DNA of 64,000 nucleotides from Treponema succinifaciens DSM 2489 (GTDB lineage Bacteria; Spirochaetota; Spirochaetia; Treponematales; Treponemataceae): the NCBI RefSeq assembly GCF_000195275.1, contig NC_015385.1:1814501-1878500 (forward strand), written 5' to 3'. The stretch's first letter is position 1, and every line of letters begins with the position of its first letter. Below the pieces are notes generated by a model. It searched no databases and was not told the DNA's origin. It was given only the letters and a program-made list of their open reading frames with translations. Below are positions 48,901-56,018 of this stretch, one piece after another. Made by a program: the position numbers and the translations under genes.

Positions 48901-51620
48901 CTGGAGATATTTTCTCTGTCATCAAGGTTTTCTTTTTTCCGCATGATAAGAATGTCAGTTCCTACTTCCGTTGTGGAAAATGTTCCCTCCGGCAGTCTGT
49001 ATGCATCTAAAATTTCTCCTTTCGAGGCGATGACTTTCTTCTGCCTGTCATCGGCTGTGCTCAAAAATCCGCTTGGAACGACAAACGCAAGAACCGACTT
49101 CTCATCTTTGAGAGCGTCCAGTCCCCTTGCAATAAAATATTCCTCGTAGCGGTCAAATTCTCTTCCCTCGCCCAAGCCCTTGTACTTGTCGTTGTATTTT
49201 CCATAAGGCGGATTTCCGATTACAACATCATGTTTGGACTGCTCGTACCCGATTTTAAGGAAACGCTCACCGTCATCAAGGAATTGCTTCTGAAAAGCTC
49301 CCTGAATCACATCCGCTTCCGGGTGAAGAATTTTGTTGATTCTGGCGGAAGTCTCGTCAAGCTCGTGCATTGTGAATTTATTATCCGGACGGTTATTCGC
49401 AAACTTGCCGACACCTGCGGACGGCTCAAGGACAGTCTTTGCGTCCGGTGCGTAAGCGTCCACAAGTTCCCAAACTTTCTCAATGAGATTGTCCGGCGTG
49501 TAGAAAGCGTTCAGAACTTCAGAATTTGTGCGTTCGTCCTCATTAAGTCCGCCTCCGCCCTCATACTGGGCAAGAATCTTCTTGTCATCTTCTGTGATTT
49601 CTGAATCAGGCTTTTTGAGAATTTCCCGGCACTGCTCGCGGAGTTTTCTTAAATCAGATTTTGTTCTTGGAGCGGAGATGTCTTGGGATTGAAGATTGCT
49701 TCTTACGTTTTCTCTTTCTTCTTTCTGCTGAACAGAGGAATGCCTGTCCACCCACATGAATGTTATGTCGTGGACATAGTCCATAGTCTCCGCATCTAAA
49801 GTCCAGGCCGGAACATCTCCCTGCATGGAAAGGCCAGTTCCTTTTCTATGCTCAAGAATAGTGCTTGCGTAATAGCTTGTGATGAACTGCCCTTTCTCGC
49901 CGAATTTTTCAGTGCCATTTATGTCGTAAAATCTTACAGTCCAGTCATCGCCAATTGTTTCTGATGAAAGCGAATTTTCCGCCGGAACAATCTCAATCGC
50001 AAAACGGTCGTTCACCTGATAATAATTTTCAGCCGTATATGAAATGTTACTTTCTAGCAGGTCGGACTCAAAATCCTCTTCATACACTGGAGATTCATTT
50101 TTGAAAACCGCGTTTACATAGTCGCCGCCGCGGATTCCGTCCTCGCAGACCAGATTGAAAAATTCATCGGCAAGGCTTTTCGCTTTTTCAGAAGCCTCGT
50201 CGTTTGCCCAGGCAGCGATTGTATGCTCCACTGGAATCACAATGCTGTCGTTTTCCCTTGCGCTGAAAATTTCAGTTCCGTCCTTGTTCTTGAGAGCAAC
50301 TGAGTGAAGACTGTTTTCATATTTTGATTCAAGCGTGAAATCTGAATTCTTTATTTCAGAGACAATCTCATCAAGCCTTTTTGTTGTCTCAAAATCCTCG
50401 TCCGCTTTTTCCGCCTCGCGCTCGTCATTTTCCTGGGAATACTGCATTTTCTGCTCTTCATTCCATTTATGGAATTCATCAGGATTCATCATCTGACCGT
50501 TTTCGGCTTCAATCAGATTTTCATACTCGGATTTTTCCTTCTGGATGAACTTTTCGACAGTCATTCCAGCCGAAACATGAAAGTCAACTTCCATTCCCAG
50601 GATGTTTTTCAGCTCGTCAATATTGAGATAGCCCCACTCTGCGTTTTCCCAGTCATCGTTAAGACACTGGAAGCCGAACGCGTCTCCGTCATTTCCTATT
50701 TCTGTAACAAATGACTGAGTTCCGCTCGGATGAAAATAACGGAGAACGATTCTGTGCTCTTCAAGACCGTCCGTCTCATTGATTTTTGGAGCGTTCTCTA
50801 CAGCGGCCGCAATTTCCTTAATCTTGTGTACAAAGAATTCACGCTCCTCGCCCTGCGCGAATTTCAACGTAGAGACATACTGAACCGTCGGAAGCACGGA
50901 CTTTGCAATGGCAAGTTCCTTAGGAGAAACTGTCAGGTCGTCATCAGATTGCTTTTCTGAACTATGCAGAATTTCTTTTTCAGCCTGCGGCTCATCTGCC
51001 AGCGATTCTTTTTCCGCAGCTTCATGCAGGGAATCCAGCATTTCAGAAGTGAGTTCCATTGTCTCCGCAGGAATATTGATTTCAGACTGCTTTTCAAGAT
51101 ACGCCCTTTCTTCCGATTCGGTGAGAGTGTTTTCTTTTTCCCATTCAGCCTCGTCATCAAGCTCTGTTTGTTCCTGTCGCATTTCAAGTTCTGCTATATT
51201 TTCCTCAGTTTGATTTTCAAGGGCAGCCTCAAGACGTGAGATTTTTTCCTGGTCGCGCTTTCTTTCCTCTTTCAGCTCAGCAATAAGATTTTCAAGATAT
51301 GCGATTCTGTTATCAATCGAAGCCTTGATTTCAATTGAGCCGTTTTCCAGTGCTGATTCCGCAAGCTGCTCAATCTGATTAGACTGGAAGTTTTTTTTGT
51401 TTTCAGAATAAAACTTTTCCGCAAATTCTTTCACAAAGTCCGAGTTTCTGTCTTTCGCTTCCTGTGTGCGCGGATACCATACGCCACCGTATCTTGTTGT
51501 AAAGCCGTATCCGTTCTGCTTCAGGAAATCTCTCTGTTCCTGTGCCGGAGCTTCTGAAAAACGGAGGTTCTTGTTTCCGAAATCAGCATTGTCAAAAATT
51601 TCAAAATGTATGTCTGCCAT
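42915..51620 (-). CDS. Giant N6-methylase/SNF2 helicase/RadC polyvalent protein
   Basis: 2901 aa; ATG at 51620 with AGAGG upstream (frame open to 51650). Order: coiled coil (about 95-170); uncharacterised regions; N6-adenine methylase (motif I EPSAGVGKFA about 730, motif IV NPPYGKY about 803); a further methylase-linked part; SNF2-type helicase (YDVGVGKTAAG about 1557, VDEAHNF about 1715, LTATPFTNSP about 1770, GRIWRQGN about 2057); long coiled coil (about 2130-2330); RadC/JAB metalloprotease-like domain (HNHPSGN...SxxD about 2653). Matches COG4646-like and DarB-like proteins of ICEs and phages, which protect element DNA from restriction during entry. 22 bp ahead of the 939-aa gene. No break seen. 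Confidence 0.9.
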   Translation of the reverse strand: MADIHFEIFDNADFGNKNLRFSEAPAQEQRDFLKQNGYGFTTRYGGVWYPRTQEAKDRNSDFVKEFAEKFYSENKKNFQSNQIEQLAESALENGSIEIKASIDNRIAYLENLIAELKEERKRDQEKISRLEAALENQTEENIAELEMRQEQTELDDEAEWEKENTLTESEERAYLEKQSEINIPAETMELTSEMLDSLHEAAEKESLADEPQAEKEILHSSEKQSDDDLTVSPKELAIAKSVLPTVQYVSTLKFAQGEEREFFVHKIKEIAAAVENAPKINETDGLEEHRIVLRYFHPSGTQSFVTEIGNDGDAFGFQCLNDDWENAEWGYLNIDELKNILGMEVDFHVSAGMTVEKFIQKEKSEYENLIEAENGQMMNPDEFHKWNEEQKMQYSQENDEREAEKADEDFETTKRLDEIVSEIKNSDFTLESKYENSLHSVALKNKDGTEIFSARENDSIVIPVEHTIAAWANDEASEKAKSLADEFFNLVCEDGIRGGDYVNAVFKNESPVYEEDFESDLLESNISYTAENYYQVNDRFAIEIVPAENSLSSETIGDDWTVRFYDINGTEKFGEKGQFITSYYASTILEHRKGTGLSMQGDVPAWTLDAETMDYVHDITFMWVDRHSSVQQKEERENVRSNLQSQDISAPRTKSDLRKLREQCREILKKPDSEITEDDKKILAQYEGGGGLNEDERTNSEVLNAFYTPDNLIEKVWELVDAYAPDAKTVLEPSAGVGKFANNRPDNKFTMHELDETSARINKILHPEADVIQGAFQKQFLDDGERFLKIGYEQSKHDVVIGNPPYGKYNDKYKGLGEGREFDRYEEYFIARGLDALKDEKSVLAFVVPSGFLSTADDRQKKVIASKGEILDAYRLPEGTFSTTEVGTDILIMRKKENLDDRENISSELLSDGEWFKNHPEKILGEVKTRTNRFGKKEEYVAVHEGLSVQDELNKIDSFVDEIKKANQTEKKEAEKSFETQLDEYNRKYWGPVGPGDTRYDISPVTDERLSEIKTLSKELSEYFENGVRPENDRFVIGKTPRVLQETGSEYTDVTVSVSVVKKAVETHGLSEKEILNALTRLATPILVFDSDKNATENKVESKLVLTDVFKDENPVALAVNVNDSVQKQENGHRKQIEVQNIRSIHDRTVVAKNGVDLIRKWTDDGLCRYVDDKKITDWSTVARVYFPIEVLQSDKSNILTRTSLVNSVFSEQMLSPLNENEKLEPEKQNSTSPKDRKERLNIVKSKGEVMSAEEFSHLYGRNFDEREFPIWKATDWQGNIDLSKLSGYDVQYLSESGKYVEKNFGEWTHKELFTSGDIYAKIQEQRELYVKSDGNRIFADNIKLLESAMKSPLEIEKIHFGVKTALAETFTVEHIDAEGNKVNLNLQESFILWAQNAKLADRKWRGDIDFATANISREELGEELTFYDIVNYIDGKPVKAEAVRGWRTYDMSEEEKAAEKAERRKEADLKRQARSDTANRLFDRYLHEGLSESDKKRLSAEYNRRFNSYIAPDYSKLPLFVDGMSAYKGDSKFKLYDQQIKGISFLCNKGNGILAYDVGVGKTAAGIVATVNQIQTGRSSRPLIVVPNQVYSKWYTDIRQLFPNIKVNDLYNFGKDSVEKYIDSENLHRLNIPENSISLCTYEALKNITFTDESCENELYEDFASLLSADMDGSARDNAESSDKIKGIIGSASHVKDESYFFYEDCGFDNLTVDEAHNFKNLWVVPRPKKKGESNEYAGIPSGKPSARALKMYGMTQLTQRHNDDRNVFMLTATPFTNSPTEVYSMLSYVGRERLKQAGITSLRAFFDEFAQTKQELGVTSTGNIDTKQVMKSWKELSALQNILTEFIDKVDGEEAGIIRPNKFTHVKPLDMSDLQKEMREIDEERMAEVKEGNSAAVIVAMNNMRLSCVAPALANPAMYPGIELPPLSKLVETSPKLKFVCDAIIDMYKGNPEKGQFMYVPLGKESHGIIKDYLVAHGIPKNAVEIINGEVNNTPEKKEKITSCFNDEKNPCKIIIGGKNTSEGIDLNGNSFVMYNCSLGWNPSETIQAEGRIWRQGNLQGNVHIVYPVMNDSIDSVLYQKHDEKRSRINELWNYKGDSLNVEDINPEDLKLDLIKDPHKKAKLILQEETKEARAELSRLNLKIKSFDEIIEKRKQLELDFSDAKETVDYQKKQIESYKGSGLEVPEWIKSELKDCNKKFVKAEAGLEKVNEKLSSLKITDSEKEAEYIHNLNSQKHACEEKINNIEKTLSQILKKLEIERMEQKLIEYPVEKQREILEADILNNLRPMKEVEYEIKTMRHEAMLSEKLKAGEITESEFRLYKNAGYEKYEKWLNGEIESLEEKSVKNEAANENSFIKNENDIEKIIVYYGGHWADERGEKGKGWKYQEKSFDNPKDALDFYRTAKIPKDVGAANKNGFRFNFMNPEERLLKMISEQDKTVSVKNENVSENAAVEKPEQKDLKKAAEKAEPAKQPEQNMDSLYSDSGSLFFGFDDSDILSVHSLENEYRKTLPYDDFSITERQLTESELKRDEIIFPVLNGKESGMYKAFKVFAEHGVFDVQGKTVEVDDFGRISGTGWNQLQSAMEIYRNKQFETFRYVLIGRENGEIKDQLAVKSYSPNRCAVSTPDLQTIKQVITRAEELDCMVAAVHNHPSGNTVESSFDTELTESLKRNLTNGNGLCRFAGHIILDHDTFNLYTPENGWKMKLNSNAYGNSEDKLLNRNFAFLEDSVDYTWQLENVAKKINDKNNWNDNFIPVVFADSLNHVSGIKLYDKSFFDNEPQKIRNELQFSGLEANSVKAFPVITKNFSETMSAVDELLFEDKLKNLVEHSAFIDAALPESTVTEKFNILPGRQYFDVHGAKLKNPDIEATWQTRINPALFSEPEQKTMRKKEVAFER

Positions 51621-51659
51621 GTTTTTTCCTCTTAAAATATTTTTTTGCAAAAATGCTTT

Positions 51660-52592
51660 TTATCTCTCGACGTCTGAACGCCGCCTGTAAGGTCTGTTTA
51701 TGTTCGCCTCGGCGACTTTCAGCTCCTCGATTTTCTTCGCGTTCTCAAGGTTGTAGTTTTTCGCGACTGCAATCCGCTGGAATTCAGTTCCGCTTTCAAG
51801 CGCGCGTGCGATTTTCCGTCCAGCTTCGTAGGGCTTGTACTCGCCGCTCTCGACTTTATTCACAAGCTCCATGCACTGCCGGTAGCATGAATTCCTGTTC
51901 GCTTCCCTGTTGTCCTTCAGTCCGTTTCCGATAGAATTCTGCAGGCAGTGCTTGAAGTGGCAGTCAACCGCGGCTGAAAAATCAATTCCGTCAATGCTGC
52001 TGTATTTCTTCACACGCTCGCGCGCCTTTGCAAAATTCTCATTGTGTCCGGGATTTTCAAGACAGTTTGACCTGAACGATTTCAGGTTTTCTTTCTGGTA
52101 TGCGCTGTTAACTTCCTGAGTCCGCTCGTAGTATTTGAGCACGGCCTTGCGTGAACGCTCGTCAAGCGAATCAATGTTGTACAGATACTGATTCTTCTGT
52201 TTAGAGCCGCCTTCCGAAATGTAAAGGTTCTGCTCGTTGAGATGTGTCGCACCGAAATATTTTGTCTGGCACAGAACTGGAGAGGCATTCTTTTTCCAGT
52301 TGAGCGCTCCTGTTTCCTTTTGAATGCGGTTAAGCTCGTTTCCGTAAATCCAGACATTGGACTTGTACCCTCTTGAAGCCGCGACCTGCTCCAGGGCAAT
52401 CAGATTCTCGTCGTTTATGATTTTCCCGGTGGAAAGCTCGCGCGGAACAGAATCCGGCTCTCTGCTGAAAAACGGCAATGTTCCGTTCCTTGTGTTCTCC
52501 GCAAACGACTTGTACAGCTGGTCATAAAAGAACTGGTCTGCGCTCAGTCCGTTGGAGTCAAAATTCTTCCAGTCCGAAGCGAAATTTGTCAT
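51660..52592 (-). CDS. Putative ArdC-like/unknown ICE protein
   Basis: 310 aa from the ATG at 52592 (AGAGG upstream). Middle part RGYKSNVWIYGNELNRIQKETGALNWKKNASPVLCQTKYF, with GATHLNEQNLYISEGG, gives an alpha/beta domain near residues 75-135. Arg/Lys-rich helical C-terminus. Could be an antirestriction (ArdC-like) or DNA-processing protein but lacks a visible HExxH, so the name is only a guess. Ends 40 bp before the giant gene start and begins 4 bp after the 369-aa gene. Confidence 0.5.
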   Translation of the reverse strand: MTNFASDWKNFDSNGLSADQFFYDQLYKSFAENTRNGTLPFFSREPDSVPRELSTGKIINDENLIALEQVAASRGYKSNVWIYGNELNRIQKETGALNWKKNASPVLCQTKYFGATHLNEQNLYISEGGSKQKNQYLYNIDSLDERSRKAVLKYYERTQEVNSAYQKENLKSFRSNCLENPGHNENFAKARERVKKYSSIDGIDFSAAVDCHFKHCLQNSIGNGLKDNREANRNSCYRQCMELVNKVESGEYKPYEAGRKIARALESGTEFQRIAVAKNYNLENAKKIEELKVAEANINRPYRRRSDVER

Positions 52593-52596
52593 GGAT

Positions 52597-53706
52597 TTAC
52601 CTCTCAATGTCCGTTTTCTTGTTTTTATTTTGATTCTGAATTTGATTTCTCAGCTTCTCGTTCTCATCCGCAAGCTGGTGGTTTACGTCCATAAGCCGGT
52701 CAACAAGCTTCACTGCATTCTTGAAGCCCTCAAGGACACCGTTTTTGCACTCGCGCTCCTTGCCGTTCACTTCAATTTTCACGCAGCCTTCAAGCAGATT
52801 CTGACTAAGATTTTCATTTGACTTTTGTGGAGTTTGTGGTGTACTATGCTCGTAGGAAGCAATGACAGCTCCCACCTGAGCGTACATATCGAGAAACTCA
52901 GGCGTGTAGCCATATTTTGCGATTCCCGCTTTTATGGATTCTGTCGCTTCCTCTTTGTTTTTCTTGTCATCAAATCCTGTAATGACAAATTTTCCTTCCC
53001 TATCTTTATTGATGATTGCCTTTATTCCGCCTTTTTCTATTTCCCAGTTTCCGCGTGGAGTTTGTGATGCGCTGCCCTTGTCAAGGCTGTCCGCCACAAG
53101 AAAACATATTGCCGTGATTTCTTTCTGCGCATCTTCCGGCTGCATCTGAACAGATTTGTTTAGGACACGTTCCTCATAGCGGCGGTTTATGATATGCGCA
53201 AGACCGGTTGACTTGTTTCCATGCCTAAGCTGAATTTCCCCAAGCGTCTTATTGCTCGCCGTGTAGACAGTTCCCTCGTCAAGAACGGTGGCAAGCCTTG
53301 AAAAAAGCTCAAGACTTTCTTTCGTTTCCAAATCTGAAAGCAGCTTCTCTTTGTTTTCATCTATGTATTTTTTTATTTCCTTTCTGAATGTCTTTACAGA
53401 TTCTGTTTCATCAAGAGAATCGGATTTCTCATTCTTAAATGGATAAGGGATTCGGGAAAACGAACCGTGTCCATCTTCCTTTACAATTTGAACACTGAGG
53501 TCATAAGGATTCCATTCACCTTCTTTTTCCCAGTCCCGGAATTCAAATAAAAGTTTTTCGTCATTTTTCAACTCCCTGATGTCCAGCGCAATCTTCTTTC
53601 CAAAATCGCTGTCCGTTATAATCTGGTAGACAACACCGCTTATATTGCCGCTGTCGGAATATTCGAGAATTTCTGTTGCCTTGATTTTTAAGTCTTTTTC
53701 AGACAC
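52597..53706 (-). CDS. ICE protein with BECR-like domain
   Basis: 369 aa with GTG start at 53706 and AAGGAG 8 bp upstream. Residues about 169-285 (TGLAHIINRRYEERV, NWEIEKGGIKAIINKDREGKFVITGFD, SIKAGIAKYGYTPEFLDMYAQVGAV) are clearly homologous to the domain in the 939-aa protein. The conserved His after TGL and the KGK(Y/F)V-(S/T)GFD strand are typical of phage BECR-type RNase-like domains; activity is unproven. C-terminal coiled coil (MDVNHQLADENEKLRNQIQNQ). Second gene of the minus-strand operon. Confidence 0.6.
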   Translation of the reverse strand: MSEKDLKIKATEILEYSDSGNISGVVYQIITDSDFGKKIALDIRELKNDEKLLFEFRDWEKEGEWNPYDLSVQIVKEDGHGSFSRIPYPFKNEKSDSLDETESVKTFRKEIKKYIDENKEKLLSDLETKESLELFSRLATVLDEGTVYTASNKTLGEIQLRHGNKSTGLAHIINRRYEERVLNKSVQMQPEDAQKEITAICFLVADSLDKGSASQTPRGNWEIEKGGIKAIINKDREGKFVITGFDDKKNKEEATESIKAGIAKYGYTPEFLDMYAQVGAVIASYEHSTPQTPQKSNENLSQNLLEGCVKIEVNGKERECKNGVLEGFKNAVKLVDRLMDVNHQLADENEKLRNQIQNQNKNKKTDIER

Positions 53707-53816
53707 TGCATCCGCTCCTTGAAAAATAAAAAAAGTTATCCATCAGTTTCCACATGACGGAAGGCTCAAGAAAAAGCCTGTAGGATTGTGGGAACTGTGG
53801 GTAACTTCGCTTGTTT

Positions 53817-54563
53817 CTAATAGGTCATAGACTCGCTGCGGTCAATTTTCCGCTCGTCTTTTTTCTGCTGGGGAGCAAGCCCATTTTCCTTTTCAACGGA
53901 CTTCACAATCTCGTTCGCCTTTACATCAGCGTTGTAGAGAAATTCATTCAGAGACGGCAAGCCAGGAGTTTTTTCTTCCGGCGTCTTTGCAAGCTCGTTC
54001 TTGCACACAGCCGAAATGTTCTGCTTGAACTGCTCCGCAACTTCAGGCGAAACCTCAACGCTCGCTCCGCTCTTGCAGGCGGCAATGTACATCGGAAGAT
54101 AATTTTCTGCGGAGTCAATTTTCAGGGTCTCATTTTGAAGCTTGTTCGGCTGACGGATTTTCGCGCTTTCAGCAAGGCGTTCGGGCTGTTCAAGCTGCTC
54201 AGCAAAGAAATACTGCGAATGGCGGAATTCTCCTTCCTTGTTCTTGAAGTTGTAGAAAAGCCCCTTCTCACCTGACTTCACGCGTGTCCCGGCCTTGTCG
54301 ATTGAATTTTTTGTCGCGACAATGTTGCTTTCATAACCGGCTTTCTGTCTTGTAATCTGAGCCGGAACAAGGTCTTTCGCATTCAGAATAAAGCCGTTGT
54401 TCGCGTTGTAAATCGGCTTGATTTCAATTTTTCCGTCCTTGTTCGGAAGAAGCGGCAGGGAATTGTCCTCGATTCCCTGAGAGATGAGCTTTGCTGTGTG
54501 CCTCGGAACAAGAGAACCGAACCACTCGTTTTTTGAAGGATTTAAAGTGATGGCGTCTGACAT
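53817..54563 (-). CDS. Putative antirestriction-like protein, first gene of operon
   Basis: 248 aa; ATG at 54563 with an excellent AAAGGAGG ribosome site (in-frame upstream residues to 54623 rejected). ITRQKAGYESNIVATKNSIDKAGTRVKSGEKGLFYNFKNKEGEFRHSQYFFAEQLEQPE (about 75-135, quoted in shortened pieces here: AGYESNIVATK, GTRVKSGEKG, RHSQYFFAEQ) looks like the N-terminal ssDNA-binding part of ArdC-type proteins, in which a substitute-and-hide motif is followed by an F-N-x-EQ segment. No metal site. Gap to the next gene about 110 bp. Confidence 0.45.
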   Translation of the reverse strand: MSDAITLNPSKNEWFGSLVPRHTAKLISQGIEDNSLPLLPNKDGKIEIKPIYNANNGFILNAKDLVPAQITRQKAGYESNIVATKNSIDKAGTRVKSGEKGLFYNFKNKEGEFRHSQYFFAEQLEQPERLAESAKIRQPNKLQNETLKIDSAENYLPMYIAACKSGASVEVSPEVAEQFKQNISAVCKNELAKTPEEKTPGLPSLNEFLYNADVKANEIVKSVEKENGLAPQQKKDERKIDRSESMTY

Positions 54564-54647
54564 TATGCGCCTCCTTTCCACTATGGAATTCCAGCCGGGC
54601 TGCGCGCTAGGAGTGCCGGGCACAGCTGAAATGGGCTGGAAAACCGA

Positions 54648-54674
54648 AATATTCTTATTCCTGACAGGAATATT
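54648..54674. promoter_or_regulatory. Candidate operator between divergent genes
   Basis: AATATTC (54648-54654) and GAATATT (54668-54674), with an inner ATTCCT-GAC-AGGAAT inverted repeat (54657-54671). It sits in the 224-bp AT-rich divergent intergenic region. Confidence 0.45.
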
Positions 54675-54752
54675 GCAAATAAAACAAAATATTTATTTTC
54701 TTACAAAACAATTCCTATATACTGCAATTTAATAAATATTTCAATATACTTT

Positions 54753-54781
54753 TTGTAATTCTGGAAATATTTTGATATAAT
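54753..54781 (+). promoter_or_regulatory. Consensus promoter giving a leaderless mRNA
   Basis: TTGTAA (54753-54758), 17-bp spacer, TATAAT (54776-54781). The ATG is at 54788, 6 bp past the -10, so the expected transcription start is at or next to the start codon. Confidence 0.7.
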
Positions 54782-54787
54782 TTTGCA

Positions 54788-55249
54788 ATGAGATACAACA
54801 TCACGGTCGATGTTCCTTACGGAAAGAAGCTGCCGTACACGCTTTATTCAAAGGGATTCCTTATAGACGTTCCCCATGTGGACGAGAATTCTGACTTTGT
54901 GCATTTCAAATACATCGGAGGCAGCGTCATCGTGCTTTTTTATACGTTCGAGCGTTTCCGCCGGGCGTACATTGCTACCTGCTGGGAATCGGAAAAGGAC
55001 GGAGAGGCGGTTTCTTTGCCAGGAATAGACGCAAAACTGTGCCTGATTTTTACAGCAAGGGGGCGGAAAGTTGACCATCTGAAAAGATGCGTATGGCTTC
55101 TGACGCAAGAAGATGAGTACAAGGTATTCAAGTTTCCTCTTCTCTTCTGGTACAGGCTGGCGTTTCTGATTCAGTTCTGCGGAGCAAAAAGGAGCGATGT
55201 GATGTACCTGTATGAAAAATTCAAGAAACACGGAGGAAGAAAAAAATGA
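54788..55249 (+). CDS. Unknown protein, leaderless
   Basis: 153 aa, beta-rich at first (RYNITVDVPYGKKLPYTLYSKGFLIDV), with aromatic and basic residues later (FPLLFWYRLAFLIQF). No recognised family. Starts directly at the predicted transcription start with no ribosome site, so leaderless translation is implied. Its stop overlaps the PilZ gene's ATG by 4 bp (ATGA). Confidence 0.55.
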   Translation: MRYNITVDVPYGKKLPYTLYSKGFLIDVPHVDENSDFVHFKYIGGSVIVLFYTFERFRRAYIATCWESEKDGEAVSLPGIDAKLCLIFTARGRKVDHLKRCVWLLTQEDEYKVFKFPLLFWYRLAFLIQFCGAKRSDVMYLYEKFKKHGGRKK

Positions 55250-55953
55250 ATATAACTAAAGAAATTCTTGAGTGGCTCAAAGTGTCGTCAATAGCCATCA
55301 GAAAAGACGGTGCGGACATAATGAGCTTTCTTACAAGATTCACTTCTGAAATCTGGACGCTTACAATGCTACAGAAGCACGACTTCCTGCAAAACGAGAA
55401 AATTTCAGTCCAGATAAACTTCACGGACGGAGAGAGCGAAGAATTTATTGCGACGGTCATTGAATCTGGCGAGGACTTCTGCGATATAAGAATTTCAGGC
55501 TCGGAGAAAAAAGAAAAGACTGCCGCGTTTATTTCAGCCCTTGAGAACCTTGACGAGAAATACATAAAATACGGACGCAGAAAGGAAGAGCGCATTGAAA
55601 TCGGAAAGAGAAATTCTGAAAAGTTCGGGCTTTCATATCCTGAGCAGACAGTCTTTGTGAACGGAATAAAAAAGCAGCAGCCGTGCGCTGTTGTTGACGC
55701 GAGCATCCACGGAATCTGTATAATCACGCCTTGCACCGACCAGAGAATGAGGGACTGCGACAGCTTCAATGTGATGCTGAATTTCGTCAACCCGGAGCAG
55801 ACAATCGTTTTAAAATGCCATAAAGTCCACGCCCAGTTGAAGAAAACTGAAAGCAAAATCTACGCAAGAATCTCATGCCAGCTGCTTGAACCGATTCATT
55901 TTGCCTGGAAAGAACGTGTCATAAAACTGCTTGAATCCGAAAAGAACTTGTAA
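55246..55953 (+). CDS. PilZ-domain protein
   Basis: 235 aa. C-terminal half about 105-225 has the c-di-GMP-binding PilZ pattern: RRKEERIEIG (RxxxR box, about 108-117) and, ~45 residues on, VVDASIHGICI (D-x-S-x-x-G, about 148-158). The N-terminal ~90 residues look like a YcgR-like or other beta domain (KISVQINFTDGESEEFIATVIESGEDFCDIRISG). GGAGG precedes the ATG. A c-di-GMP effector on a conjugative element would link transfer or surface state to host signalling; inference. Confidence 0.75.
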   Translation: MNITKEILEWLKVSSIAIRKDGADIMSFLTRFTSEIWTLTMLQKHDFLQNEKISVQINFTDGESEEFIATVIESGEDFCDIRISGSEKKEKTAAFISALENLDEKYIKYGRRKEERIEIGKRNSEKFGLSYPEQTVFVNGIKKQQPCAVVDASIHGICIITPCTDQRMRDCDSFNVMLNFVNPEQTIVLKCHKVHAQLKKTESKIYARISCQLLEPIHFAWKERVIKLLESEKNL

Positions 55954-55965
55954 ATCAAGCCGTTT

Positions 55966-55981
55966 TTGCAATATATTGTAA
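55966..55981. promoter_or_regulatory. Palindrome ahead of the HTH-MazF-like gene
   Basis: TTGCAATATATTGTAA, 16 bp and symmetric except one position, 37 bp before the start codon. Related half-sites (CAATATA, TTGCAA) occur around 54674 and 54740-54790. A candidate autoregulatory operator. Confidence 0.45.
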
Positions 55982-56018
55982 CTGAATCAATATTTAATTT
56001 TTTGCGGAAGGAAACAAT

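Noticed and set aside
42950-51600. Many plus-strand ORFs up to 175 aa opposite the giant gene
   Set aside because: They lie antisense within one continuous domain-bearing ORF and have no ribosome sites or recognisable products.
51660-54563. Firm ArdC annotation for the 310-aa and 248-aa proteins
   Set aside because: No HExxH metal site is visible in either; only loose resemblance in an N-terminal-type segment.
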